Source: AWTP1-13 sp963827545
Lineage (GTDB): Bacteria; Pseudomonadota; Alphaproteobacteria; Rhizobiales; Hyphomicrobiaceae
Length of the DNA stretch: 64,000 nucleotides
Direction of reading: 5' to 3'
Assembly (NCBI GenBank): GCA_963827545.1
Contig: CAWHBI010000029.1
Coordinates: forward strand, 58,541-122,540
Below the pieces are notes generated by a model. The model was not told the DNA's origin. It saw only the letters and a list, made by a program, of their open reading frames with translations, and searched no databases. Position numbers and translations under genes: made by a program. Shown piece after piece: positions 25,622-34,504 of the stretch (position 1 is its first letter; each line of letters starts with the position of its first letter).

Positions 25622-26098
25622 CTAATACCACCACTGAGCGTCGACACAGCGACCGTCTTTCCAGTAGAAATAGGTGCCGCACGTGCCCGGACCGCGATAG
25701 CCTCGTGGCGCCGCTCCCGTCTCCTCATCGACTGCGCCGGACCAACCATATACTCGTGGGCCACTGGTGTATGAATAGCCTGGGGAGTTGTAGTAACTGT
25801 ATGAATAACCCGGCGCGCTATAGTAATAGGCTCCGGCTAGCGGTGCGACGCCCGCACCATACCCATACCAGCGTCTGCCGCCGCTCCAGTATCGTCCGCC
25901 TCTCCACCCAGCCACGCGATAGTCACGATAACCGCGAGCGCGTAACCCGCCGCGATAGGCCCCTGCCGAGACGCCCCGGACGCTGCCCGCTCCGAAAGCA
26001 CCGGCGTGAACACCAACGCCTCGTCGCGCCGACGCCTCGTGCGCCAGGACGAAAGCGAACAGAGCTGCAGAGAACACGAGAGCCAACAATCGGATCAT
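25622..26098 (-). CDS. secreted glycine/tyrosine-rich small protein
   Basis: 158 residues from the ATG at 26098 with GGAGGA upstream. MIRLLALVFSAALFAFVLAH plus EASA is a clear signal peptide. The mature protein is rich in Gly, Tyr, Arg and Ser (repeats such as GYSYSYYNSPGYSYTSG) and ends with CGTYFYWKDGRCVDAQWWY, where two cysteines could form a disulfide. Such proteins are common in Bradyrhizobium-like bacteria and are of unknown function, probably envelope-associated. Confidence 0.7.
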   Translation of the reverse strand: MIRLLALVFSAALFAFVLAHEASARRGVGVHAGAFGAGSVRGVSAGAYRGGLRARGYRDYRVAGWRGGRYWSGGRRWYGYGAGVAPLAGAYYYSAPGYSYSYYNSPGYSYTSGPRVYGWSGAVDEETGAAPRGYRGPGTCGTYFYWKDGRCVDAQWWY

Positions 26099-26440
26099 GA
26101 CATGTCCTCCAGACGCATTCGAGTCTCCTTCAGGGTTCCAGTATTGTCGCTCTGTCGCACTCCGCAAAAGCTGCCATTCCCGAGGTGGCAACCATGTATT
26201 TCCTCGCAGGGTTTGGCGCGCGCCCATCCCCTCGGATGGCTCCCCCCATCCGACCAATCAGCCCCGTTGGCTGTGGCGGTGAGCCCTGCAAATCTATGGT
26301 CACTTTGTCCAAGAAGGATGACCGCGCGGCCGCCATGGCAATCGATGCGGTGATGCGGTAGGTTCGGTGGCAATCGGGTGGTAATTTCCGGGTTTGTTCC
26401 AGCCGCCTTGTGTTGCCAAGTGATTGATCTGAAACGGAAA

Positions 26441-26515
26441 GCCGGCTTAGCTCAGGGGTAGAGCAGCGGTTTTGTAAACCGAAGGTCGCGGGTTCAAATC
26501 CTGCAGCCGGCACCA
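26441..26515 (+). tRNA. tRNA-Thr (anticodon TGT)
   Basis: A full cloverleaf is readable: acceptor GCCGGCT pairs with AGCCGGC, D arm TAGCTCAGGGGTAGAGCA, anticodon stem around CGGTTTTGTAAACCG with anticodon TGT, T arm GCGGGTTCAAATCCTGC, and the 3' CCA is encoded. Its 3' end is the probable attachment site of the integrase that begins seven bases downstream. Confidence 0.95.
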
Positions 26516-26521
26516 ACGATT

Positions 26522-27664
26522 TCAAGGCCTTGGGTGAGCGATGCGAGCACCGCTCACTACGTCTGCGTGAGTTTTGCGTGAGGCTGTTTGAAGCACACCG
26601 CGCAGGACGACCAATTCCGGTCTCTCCCCCTTCCCCTCGGCGACACGTTCGGCTGCTTCGATAAGCCGGGTGAGCTCAGACGCGGAATAGTGTGTCGTGA
26701 TCCTCCCAGCGCGATGGCCCAAGAGGTCTTGCCGATCCTCAAAGCTCACCCCGGCCGCGCGCAGACGACGACCGAACGTGTGCTTCAAGTCGTGGACTCG
26801 CACCAGCGGGAGCCCGGCACGCAACCGCGCGCTCTCCCATGCCGAATTCAGCATGCTCTTCTTCGGCTTACCACGGTAGGTGAAAACGTGAGTCGCATGC
26901 TGACCACGCCGTGCGTTGATGACGGACATCGCAACGCGATTGAGAACGACCAATCGCTCGTCGCCGTTCTTGACCTGCGCGCCGGGAACGATGAAGACAG
27001 AGGTCCCAAGCTCGGGAACCTTGACTTCCCAATCCCAGCGAAGACCGCAGACCTCAGACGCGCGGCATCCCGTGTTGACGGTGAACAACGCCATCTCCGC
27101 CAAGTGCGCGGGCAGCTCACGAAACAAACGCGACTGCTCGTCCCAACTCAGCGGATATGGCTGCCTCCGTACCGGGTTCGGTATGAGCTTGATCTTGGCC
27201 GGGGCATGCAGCCAGGTCAGGCCCTGATTATCCATCCACTCGCTCGCCGCAAGGTTCAGGATGCGCCGAACAACCTGCAGACCGTTGTTGATCGTACCGG
27301 CCGCGATGCCGCCGCGGCGACGATCAGCGATCCAGGGCTGCAGTGTGCCCATATGGAGTTTGTCGATGTGCACGGCCCCGATCCAAGGCATCAACCCCTT
27401 CAGGCGGCTGATGTCATCGCTCAGGCTCCTCTTGTGCCCATGCTCCAGCACAAACTTTACCGCGGCCTCCTCGAACGTTCGAGATGGTCGGACGCCGTAG
27501 AGCTGTGCTTGACGCGTGGCTTCCATCAGTCTTGCGAGGTACCGTTCCGCTTCCTCGAGGTGAGCTGCGCCAGTGCTTTTGCAAATGCGCCGCCCGCCGA
27601 TGTGCTTGTCGATGTGCCAGGTCCCGGCTCGCAGCACGAGACCGGGCAGTTTCTTGCGTCCCAT
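26522..27664 (-). CDS. int: tyrosine site-specific integrase (phage/ICE type)
   Basis: 380 residues with a SAM-like core-binding region (about 60-150) and a catalytic domain. The catalytic residues are Arg201 in TGCRASEVCGLRW, His291 in HDLKHTFGRRL, His317 in LLGHRAGR and Tyr326 in THYSASE. The usual HxxR of box II is HxxK here (Lys294), as in a subgroup of these integrases. The gene ends seven bases from the tRNA-Thr, the standard orientation for an element integrated in a tRNA 3' end. Its start overlaps the AlpA-like gene by 139 bases. Confidence 0.92.
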   Translation of the reverse strand: MGRKKLPGLVLRAGTWHIDKHIGGRRICKSTGAAHLEEAERYLARLMEATRQAQLYGVRPSRTFEEAAVKFVLEHGHKRSLSDDISRLKGLMPWIGAVHIDKLHMGTLQPWIADRRRGGIAAGTINNGLQVVRRILNLAASEWMDNQGLTWLHAPAKIKLIPNPVRRQPYPLSWDEQSRLFRELPAHLAEMALFTVNTGCRASEVCGLRWDWEVKVPELGTSVFIVPGAQVKNGDERLVVLNRVAMSVINARRGQHATHVFTYRGKPKKSMLNSAWESARLRAGLPLVRVHDLKHTFGRRLRAAGVSFEDRQDLLGHRAGRITTHYSASELTRLIEAAERVAEGKGERPELVVLRGVLQTASRKTHADVVSGARIAHPRP

Positions 27665-27882
27665 GATTTCACTCCTTTCGATCGTGCGGGACGCCCGTTG
27701 CGGGCGACATAGTCATCTACCCAGGCGTCGAGTTCAAGGCGGTCGAAGGCAATCCCCTGTCGGCCGATGGGGATTTCAGTGAGCAATGGCCGCACCTCAG
27801 CATTGAAGCGGTGGCGGTCCATGCCGAGATAGCGCGGAGCGTCACGAAACCGGATCAATCGCGGGAGGAGTGGCACCGGCAT
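27526..27882 (-). CDS. AlpA/excisionase-like DNA-binding protein
   Basis: 118 residues. MPVPLLPRLIRFRDAPRYLG, then MDRHRFNAEVRPLLTEIPIG and GIAFDRLELDAWVDDYVARN, is the winged MerR/AlpA-like helix-turn-helix of integration-directionality factors. The C-terminal 46 codons overlap the integrase gene in another frame. The frame stays open with a plausible tail (RPARSKGVKSWDARNCP), so the long overlap looks real. It probably controls excision or integrase expression. Confidence 0.7.
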   Translation of the reverse strand: MPVPLLPRLIRFRDAPRYLGMDRHRFNAEVRPLLTEIPIGRQGIAFDRLELDAWVDDYVARNGRPARSKGVKSWDARNCPVSCCEPGPGTSTSTSAGGAFAKALAQLTSRKRNGTSQD

Positions 27883-27957
27883 CGGATCAGCTCCCCAACG
27901 GGAGGGTCGCCGGCAATCGCTGCCATCCCAGTCCGGCCCCCGTTCGGCGTGAATTGG

Positions 27958-28470
27958 TCAGCAACCGGTCTTTGTGTCGCGGATATTCCCGTTGTCTGTC
28001 GGTTTGTCGGGCTTGCCGTCTCGTGGCGGCACCGGTGGTGCCGTACCAGAGGACGGGCCGAAGCCTTGCTTGGCTGCCATTGTTAGCACCCGCGCGAGAT
28101 AGCGCCGGTCGGCCGGCTTGCGCTTGGCGATCTCCCTGATGAACACGTCGAACCGCTCGCGGCCGATCAGCCGCGCCGGCTCTTGATCGGCTGCGGGAAG
28201 GGGCGGCGTAATGGTCAGGAAATAGCGCAGCCAGAGCGCGACGGTCTCGGCGACGATGTCGAGATCGCGGTGGACCTGCCGGATCTCGCGCGAGAGGTCC
28301 CGCTGTCCCTCGGCAATGGTCGCAGCAAGGTGCTGCCCACGCGCGGGGTCGAGGAAGCGGTCGAGCGCGTCGTTGACGATCTGCGATTTGCTTGCGCCGG
28401 GCCGCTTCGCAGCCATAGCAAGGCGCATCGCCACGTCGCCGGCCACATACACGGAAATCTTGCGCTTCAC
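27958..28470 (-). CDS. ribbon-helix-helix-type DNA-binding protein of the integrative element
   Basis: 170 residues. The N-terminus MKRKISVYVAGDVAMRLAMA, then AKRPGASKSQIVNDALDRFL, has the strand-helix-helix layout of CopG/Arc-type repressors. The middle part is helical (HRDLDIVAETVALWLRYFLT) and the C-terminus is a proline- and charge-rich tail. Similar proteins accompany mobilisation or conjugation genes in rhizobial elements, so an oriT-binding or regulatory role is possible. Confidence 0.6.
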   Translation of the reverse strand: MKRKISVYVAGDVAMRLAMAAKRPGASKSQIVNDALDRFLDPARGQHLAATIAEGQRDLSREIRQVHRDLDIVAETVALWLRYFLTITPPLPAADQEPARLIGRERFDVFIREIAKRKPADRRYLARVLTMAAKQGFGPSSGTAPPVPPRDGKPDKPTDNGNIRDTKTGC

Positions 28471-30083
28471 GGGAGTATTCAGCTCGACTGGGGTTCATGG
28501 TGGCGATCCGTCGCTTGTACCTCTCCAATGCTGGCGCGGGCGGCTTTAACCGCGGTCCGTCGCGTGGCATAGTGCAGATGATTGTTTGCTATTGTGAATG
28601 AGGAATCGCGGGCAATCGCGGGAACTTCGAGGATGCACCGGGAAAAGGATGCTGGGTGCGGCATGGCAGGCTCCTTTACAGGCGAGAACAACGTTCCCGC
28701 GAAAAGTGCCTTTGAAATAGGTAGGCGATCAAGGAGTTAAATTGTGCAGGATTGTGAAGGATCGTGAAAGAAGGGGGTGGGTTTGCGGCAAAATTCGGCA
28801 GGGTACTTCAATAGGTAGCGTAATGTGCGACCGGAATTGTGGGCCTCAAATCCACTCGGGAGGAAAGGACCAAGCAAACAAGCCGCTTTGAGTCTTATTG
28901 ACCCGAGCAGCTCGGCAGTACCTTTGTCCCATCCTTTTGTTCGGCCCCTGCTGAGCCATCCGTCGTTCTCTATTCGCTGCCTCCTCACTGTTTCGAGTGG
29001 GCGATCTGCTGGGGCATCGACGAGTTCTGCCGGTGGCCGTTGCGCTCGCGCCGGCCCAAGCCGGCGCCCATCCGCGGGCCTCCATCCTTACTTTTGTTCG
29101 ACCCCGCCGGAGGCTTACTTCCGTCCCGACCGCAGGATGCTGACGCCGGCGCGCGCAGGGCGTGTCAAGGCTGGCCGCTCTTCAGCGGCCACCCTCAGGC
29201 TCGGCCTTGACACGCGCGAGCACGACGGCATGCTCGTGCGATCGGGGCCTAGCTAGCGACCTCCTGTCGCTTTCCCAGGTTCTGGCGGGTACAACGTTCC
29301 TTTTGCGGCCGAGCCGGGCTCGCCAAAAGCATGGCTTTCGAGGGTTCGACGCTGCGATGCCCTACCGGAAAGCCCGGCGGTCGCTTGGCTCGAAGTCATC
29401 GTGTCTTGCGGCAGGGGGCGTTACCCGGATGGGACGAGACGCCGAAGGCGGCTCGGTCGCGCGGCCCTGTTCTGGCCGCGCGATAGCACCCGGTCGCGGC
29501 CGCTTGCGGCCGCGAGCCGCCCTACTGAGCTGGGACCGGTGGGAAACAATGGTGTCTCTCTTTCGCAACGGTCCGACGAGCGAAAGGCGAACAATTTCGC
29601 ATAGCGCCAAGAGTCAATTTGATTCACATGAAAAATTCCGACTGCTACCGCCATGCCAATTTTGATGGCGTCATGCTTTGCGCGCCAACTACGATGTTTG
29701 GTGCCGAAATGACGCCATCTCTTTATCCTGATGTCCAGAAATGCGCGCCAAATGATCCCGAAAATTTCCGACGCATCTGTTGCGGTGCGACCACACGAAA
29801 TATCGGACCCCCATCCGGGCGAGCTGCGGACTTTTGCCTTGGCTGCTCTCAACGCTCAATAGGCGCATGTACATGATGCGATACACACCAGCAGCGGCGA
29901 AGATAGGACCCGGAAAGGGGTGAAACGCCGCGAACCGGCACATCCGAATGGCCTGCCCCTCAAAGCGATGCCGGATGTATGGTACATGCGACAGCCAAGC
30001 CGAGTTCGTAGAGTTCCTGATGCGCGGTCGTCGAGCCTAATTCGAACGCCAAATTCCGTCGGACATTCGGGTTGGAAAAGCGA
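28471..30083. other. 1.6-kb stretch without a supported gene
   Basis: Short open frames on both strands lack family features. The stretch contains several strong hairpins (29160-29215 and GC-rich palindromes near 29450-29520), which could be an origin of transfer, repeat remnants or decayed genes. Parts near 29590-29880 are less GC-rich than the flanks. Confidence 0.5.
29160..29215. repeat. inverted repeat with nested stem
   Basis: GCGTGTCAAGGC (29160-29171) and GCCTTGACACGC (29204-29215) are exact complements. Inside, GGCCGCT and AGCGGCC (about 29173-29190) form a second stem. Confidence 0.6.
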
Positions 30084-30572
30084 ATGGCCAAAACCGCCAG
30101 CACGCCGCAGATCGGAACGATCGGGAGAGTTCTCCTGAACATTGACGATGGTGCTTTCGGCGCCCTGTATCGGGTGGTGATTGGATTCGCCACACTGCCG
30201 GCAATGTCGCTTCTGCTGGGAAACGATGGCTCGGATTGGACAGTATTTCCTTTTCTGCTGTCGATTTTGCTGCTGCTTCGAATAGTCCCGGCCGTGGTCC
30301 GCAAATTGGTGCCGTTTTCCGGGGCGATGCGGGAAGCCTGGGCGGCGAGACGGCAAACGGCGAAGCGGTACAATTCTTACCAATGGCGAAAGTTGATGTG
30401 GATCGGATTGGGGCTCGCCCTGTATACAGCGGTTTCGGGCCAGTTCTCACCGTCCCGGATCGTGGTTTGCTCAACCTGCCTCTTGGCTGGAGCGGCGGGC
30501 ATGCCTGAACGGGCGAGCATAGCGTTATGGAAATACCTCAACGAACGGACATTTCGACATTTGCCGCGATGA
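30084..30572 (+). CDS. membrane protein of unknown function
   Basis: 162 residues from the ATG at 30084 (a TTG four codons earlier is also possible). Helices are predicted at FGALYRVVIGFATLPAMSLL, WTVFPFLLSILLLLRIVPAV, KLMWIGLGLALYTAVSG and SRIVVCSTCLLAGAAGM. No motif is recognised. It is the only well-formed gene between the integrase module and the polysaccharide locus. Confidence 0.5.
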   Translation: MAKTASTPQIGTIGRVLLNIDDGAFGALYRVVIGFATLPAMSLLLGNDGSDWTVFPFLLSILLLLRIVPAVVRKLVPFSGAMREAWAARRQTAKRYNSYQWRKLMWIGLGLALYTAVSGQFSPSRIVVCSTCLLAGAAGMPERASIALWKYLNERTFRHLPR

Positions 30573-31091
30573 GGATGAGCTCGCCGCCCCCGGCTGAAGA
30601 TGGCCGGGGTCGCGCCCTATCGCGCGGCAAGCTGGCCGCGCGACCGAGCCCCGCTTGGCTGGAGGCCGCGGGTCTCGGCCATTCGGGTTACACTCTGGTT
30701 CGACGAACAGGTGCGCTCATCCCTGAGGGCCTCAAGCTCTACACCGAACGCAGCGGCAACAAGACCCAACCGCCAGCCTATTGACAGCGTACAGGGCTGG
30801 GTCGATCACTTCTGCGTGGCAACCGTCCCCACGGCGGATACCACATCCCGACCTTGAACGTCCCCCGCAAAGCTATGAGGATTGGTTCAATTGGCAAATT
30901 GAGGTGCGAGTGCACAGCTTGGTGATGATCCGCACCGCATGCTACCATCCTCACGGGCAAGAGTGATGAGCCGACGCGCCAGACAAGATTTCTCTGCCAA
31001 AGATGATCAAAACGCCGCTCAAGCGCGTCCGATCGTATTGTATGAGTTTCTGTGAGCGTGAGGACATGCAGTCATCATCACCCGACACTCG
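30573..31091. other. intergenic stretch without a supported gene
   Basis: About 520 bases. CTATCGCGCGGCAAGCTGG near 30617 resembles, in inverted orientation, a GC-rich hairpin at about 29450-29480. The promoter of the AsnB-like gene must lie at its right end. No coding signature was found. Confidence 0.4.
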
Positions 31092-32903
31092 ATGCCAGGC
31101 ATAGTCGGAGTCATCAGCCAGAGGCCGGCAGCCGAGTGCCAGCGTCTTGTGGCCGTCATGGCCGCCAGCATGCTGCTCGAACCGTTCTACGAGTCGGGCG
31201 CACTAAGTATGCCAGAGATGGGCGTCTACGCTGGCTGGGTCGCGCACGCAGGTTCGTTCGCGCAACGCGAGTCCCTCATTGACCGGCGCGAAGACGTCGC
31301 GACGCTGATGGCCGGCGAGTGTTATTCGGACACTGGTTGGCCCTGCGTCGCGAATATGTACCGGCAGTTCGGAGAAGGTTTCGTTTCACGGCTAAACGGC
31401 TTGTTCAGCGGCCTTCTCATAGACCGGCAACGAGCGCAAGCCTTCCTCTTCAACGATCGATACGGCCTTGAACGAGTCTATATTCACGAGACTGCCGACG
31501 CCTTGTACTTCTCGAGTGAGGCGAAGGCCCTCCTTGCTGTGCTGCCCGAATTGCGTGCCTTCGACGACGAAGGCGTCGCCCAGTTCTTGACGTTTGGACA
31601 TACCGCTGGCCACCGCACGCTATTTCAAGGTGTCAGCATACTAGAAGGTGGATCCATGTGGCTCGTCGATCGCGGCAGGCGCTGCAAACGGCGCTATATG
31701 ACACCAGCCAGCCTGGAGCAGCAGCCCACCTTGAGCGCTGACGCATTCAAAGAGGAATTCGCCGCCACGTTCAAGGCTGCACTTCTGCGCTACTTTGTGG
31801 ATGGTGTTGACATCGGGATTTCTCTGACTGGTGGTCTAGACACGCGAATGATCATGGCGTGTCTTCCAAGGACGTCGAGCCGCCATATTACCTACACGTT
31901 CAGCGGACTCCACGAACGCACGCTGGATGAACGAATTGCAGCCAAAGTAGCCGCAACATGCGGTTTGGACCATCATATCCTCAGAATCGGTGGAGACTTT
32001 CTGTCTGACTACGGACGATACGTTGACAAGACGGTCTACGTCACTGATGGTTGCTTCGGTGCCACTGGAGCCCATGAGGTATATCTGAATGCGAGGGCCA
32101 GAGAACTCGCGCCCATTCGATTGACGGGGAATTTTGGTAGCGAAGTTCTTAGGAGCATGTCCTCCGTTAAGCCACTCGGACTGTCGAGAGACTTGTGTTG
32201 CGAGGAATTCGACCCTGTCGTGGCCTCTTCGGCTCAGTCAGTAACGAGCGCCGAGGACCATCCGGTTACGTTTGCGGCATTCCGAGACATCCCGTCGCGC
32301 CTGTTCGGAAGTTTTTCCGCTAGTCGGTCGCAGGTAACGTTTCGTACGCCCTACATCGACAACGACGTTGTGTCGTTGGCCTACCGAGCGCCGGCGCAAG
32401 CGCGCCGGTCACCGGATTCGGCGCTTCACTTGATTGGGAAGAACGATCCTCGTCTCGGCAGCATTGCAACCGATCGCGACGTTGTCGTTGGTGCACATGG
32501 CCCTATCCACACGCTACGCCGACTGTTCGCGGAAGTGACCTTCAAGTTGGACTATCTCCACACCGAGGGACTGCCAGGTTGGCTTTCGTCTCTAGACCCC
32601 GCGATCAACAGCCTTGCGTTGGTCGGCATCCTCGGGCTCCATAAGTATCTGCCCTATCGACGTTGGTTCCGAAACGAACTGCAGGAGTACGTGCGCCAGA
32701 TCATCACAGATCCGCGCACGGCCGCGTTGCCATACTGGAGACGAGCCTTTCTCACATCAGCTGCTGAGGACCACATCAACGGGCGGCGCAATTACGTTCG
32801 GGAAATCAATGCGGTGTTAACCCTTGAGTCGGTAGACCGACTGCTCATCCGAGCAACCTCCGCTTTGAAGACAGACAGCCGATGGGGGGACGCGCATGAA
32901 TGA
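31092..32903 (+). CDS. asparagine-synthetase-like protein lacking the glutaminase cysteine
   Basis: 603 residues with the AsnB layout. The N-terminal Ntn-type domain begins MPGIVGVISQRPAA, and the C-terminal ATP-pyrophosphatase domain has the loop SLTGGLDTRM (about 244-253). In true AsnB residue 2 is the catalytic Cys (MCGIxG); here it is Pro, so the glutamine-hydrolysing activity should be lost. The PP-loop is also atypical (GGLDT instead of GGxDS). Relatives in polysaccharide loci are thought to amidate sugars or work with free ammonia. It overlaps the next (broken) glycosyltransferase gene by eight bases. Confidence 0.8.
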   Translation: MPGIVGVISQRPAAECQRLVAVMAASMLLEPFYESGALSMPEMGVYAGWVAHAGSFAQRESLIDRREDVATLMAGECYSDTGWPCVANMYRQFGEGFVSRLNGLFSGLLIDRQRAQAFLFNDRYGLERVYIHETADALYFSSEAKALLAVLPELRAFDDEGVAQFLTFGHTAGHRTLFQGVSILEGGSMWLVDRGRRCKRRYMTPASLEQQPTLSADAFKEEFAATFKAALLRYFVDGVDIGISLTGGLDTRMIMACLPRTSSRHITYTFSGLHERTLDERIAAKVAATCGLDHHILRIGGDFLSDYGRYVDKTVYVTDGCFGATGAHEVYLNARARELAPIRLTGNFGSEVLRSMSSVKPLGLSRDLCCEEFDPVVASSAQSVTSAEDHPVTFAAFRDIPSRLFGSFSASRSQVTFRTPYIDNDVVSLAYRAPAQARRSPDSALHLIGKNDPRLGSIATDRDVVVGAHGPIHTLRRLFAEVTFKLDYLHTEGLPGWLSSLDPAINSLALVGILGLHKYLPYRRWFRNELQEYVRQIITDPRTAALPYWRRAFLTSAAEDHINGRRNYVREINAVLTLESVDRLLIRATSALKTDSRWGDAHE

Positions 32904-33074
32904 CTTGGTTTTGATTCTTATTCCCGCCTATAACGCTGAACGTGGATCGCCGACACCATCCGTTCCTGCTTGGCTCAGACCTGGCTGCACGTGGAAATCA
33001 TTGTAGTCGACGATGGATCACGTGACGCAACGTTGGAGATTGCCAGTCGGCAGATTGAAGCCCGTAGCCAGTAA
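32896..33074 (+). pseudogene. GT2 glycosyltransferase remnant (N-terminal part)
   Basis: MNDLVLILIPAYNAER is the start of a GT-A family 2 enzyme. One base is missing near 32943; in the next frame the text continues as WIADTIRSCLAQTWLHVEII and VVDDGSRDATLEIA, the canonical nucleotide-sugar region. The frame stops after about 60 codons and the rest of the gene is gone. It was in operon with the AsnB-like gene. Confidence 0.75.
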
Positions 33075-33097
33075 TTCGTTCACAAATTGACTGGTGT

Positions 33098-33223
33098 TGG
33101 CCGGCGATGACGTTCCTGCCCGACGGCCGCCTGCTGGTGGTGGAGCTCGCCGGTACCATCAAAGTTCTGTCTGTACCGTATACCCAGGTCAGCCCAACGC
33201 TGTTCTGCTCTCAAAACCTTTGA
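33098..33223 (+). pseudogene. PQQ-type glucose/sorbosone dehydrogenase fragment
   Basis: The frame reads WPAMTFLPDGRLLVVELAGT, then IKVL, the first propeller strand of PQQ-dependent sugar dehydrogenases (AMxFLPDGRLLVVExxGxI). It breaks off within 40 codons, where group II intron sequence begins. Large proteins of this type with Ig-like repeats are typical cargo of polysaccharide loci. Confidence 0.55.
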
Positions 33224-33234
33224 CCTGGTCGGCG

Positions 33235-33520
33235 ATGCTAAGGGAAAAGGCGCAAGTGGCTCCAACCGCGAGGCCGAAAGTACCGATACGTCGGAGAGGG
33301 GCGGACTACCTCGTAGTAGCGACGAAGGTCCTGTAATGGGGCTGGAGCGAAGGGGGTGGGTCATCGCCGCTGATTTGGGCCGACTGGTTCGCCGGGAGGA
33401 GCCCTTCGTTCAGTGGAAGGGGGCAGCCTCTGCGCAATGGCACGAGCCGGAGATGCGAGAGTATCCTGTCCGGATCTGTGAGGGGCTCGGGGTGAAAGTC
33501 CCCGGGGGCCTACTCGGCAG
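33235..33520 (+). mobile_element. ORF-less, 5'-truncated group II intron remnant
   Basis: The stretch GGAAAAGGCGCAAGTGGCTC, with AGGCCGAAAGT, TAGTAGCGACGAAGGTCCTG and TAATGGGGCTGGAGCGAAGG, matches the order of domain II-III and domain IV entry sequences of group II introns. A complete domain V follows at 33444-33477 and then a domain VI-like stem. The maturase gene is missing, as is the 5' third with the GTGYG end. Confidence 0.65.
33444..33477 (+). ncRNA. group II intron domain V (second intron)
   Basis: GAGCCGGAGATGCGAGAGTA followed by TCCTGTCCGGATC folds as GAGCCGGA/TCCGGATC with an upper stem GATGC/GTATC, a GAGA tetraloop and the two-to-three-base bulge. These are the defining features of domain V. 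Confidence 0.75.
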
Positions 33521-33575
33521 GAACTGTCATTTTTCGAGTGGTCTACGCGCGTACCTGGTGTCATTTGGGCACACA

Positions 33576-34110
33576 CTACCTAGCGGCGCTGAGGTGGCGG
33601 AGCCGGGCGACAGCAATAGCCGATACCCCAGAGGCGGCGACGAGATCGACGACCCATGGGTACCCAGGGCACGTTCGCACTCCATGCGTCGACCTCGTGC
33701 AAGGAAATGAAGCGAACTATCCCAAAGCCCACGGTAAGTCCCGCACAGCCGATGGCGAGGCGATAGCGCTTGATGTAGTGCCAAGCCCACATCAGCCCCC
33801 AGACGACCAAGACCATGACCACGACTGTGACGGCGAAGCTCGCCGTGATCTGAACGATCCGCCGGTCTTCGTACCAGCCCCTCTGCTTGAAGATGTCGCG
33901 CAAGAAGCCTCCTAACCCGCGCAGTAAGCCGAGGCCGCGCGCCGTCTTTATCAAGGAGAGCATGAGAAACACGGCCGACAGCCCTACCCAAACCAGCGCG
34001 TCGGAGCCTGACAAATCGCGGAAATGGGCCCGTCGACAAGCAACGGCGGTCCACAGGCAGAGCACGCCAGGGAACAACAGTGCCGCGACGCGCAAGAAGT
34101 TGTCCGTCAC
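33576..34110 (-). pseudogene. polysaccharide-locus membrane protein with one frame change
   Basis: From a GTG at 34110 the protein starts VTDNFLRVAALLFPGVLCLW and has helices at LVWVGLSAVFLMLSLIKTAR, SFAVTVVVMVLVVWGLMWAW and AIGCAGLTVGFGIVRF. After HEVDAWSANVPWV the frame changes near 33660. In the next frame it continues VVDLVAASGVSAIAVARLRH to a stop at 33576. The natural end appears intact, so the break is a single-base event. Function is unknown; the gene lies among polysaccharide genes. Confidence 0.6.
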
Positions 34111-34504
34111 TAGAGTTGTCCGTCGTCGGATGGAATCTCGCGGGCCGCCAAGGTGGCCCCCGCGGGGCGCAAGGTGTGCTCGCGCAGCGCACAGTGGCGA
34201 AATAAGCCCGTGGCCTATGCCGCGATCTGAGGCTCCGCCCGCTCTGCGAGGCGCTCCCAAACGGCGTCGCCCGGCCGCCGCAGATCGATCAGGGGCGACA
34301 CTGCGCTACGCAGCCTGGAGCGGATCACCGCGCTGCGGTTGGCTGACCATGTCAAGCCCTCCCTGCTTGCAACTCACTACCGCGACGAAAATACACTAGG
34401 ATGACACTGCCCCGCAACACCAATGAAATTGTCGTTAACGGCCCTGCGCCAAGTTCGACCATTGGCGGTTCCTCTCCTCGGCGTGCGAGGAGAGTAAGGT
34501 CCTT

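Noticed and set aside
26130..26525. A 131-codon minus-strand frame beginning with KSLVPAAGFEPATFGLQNRC
   Set aside because: It is the antisense translation of the tRNA-Thr and its flank, a well-known annotation artefact.
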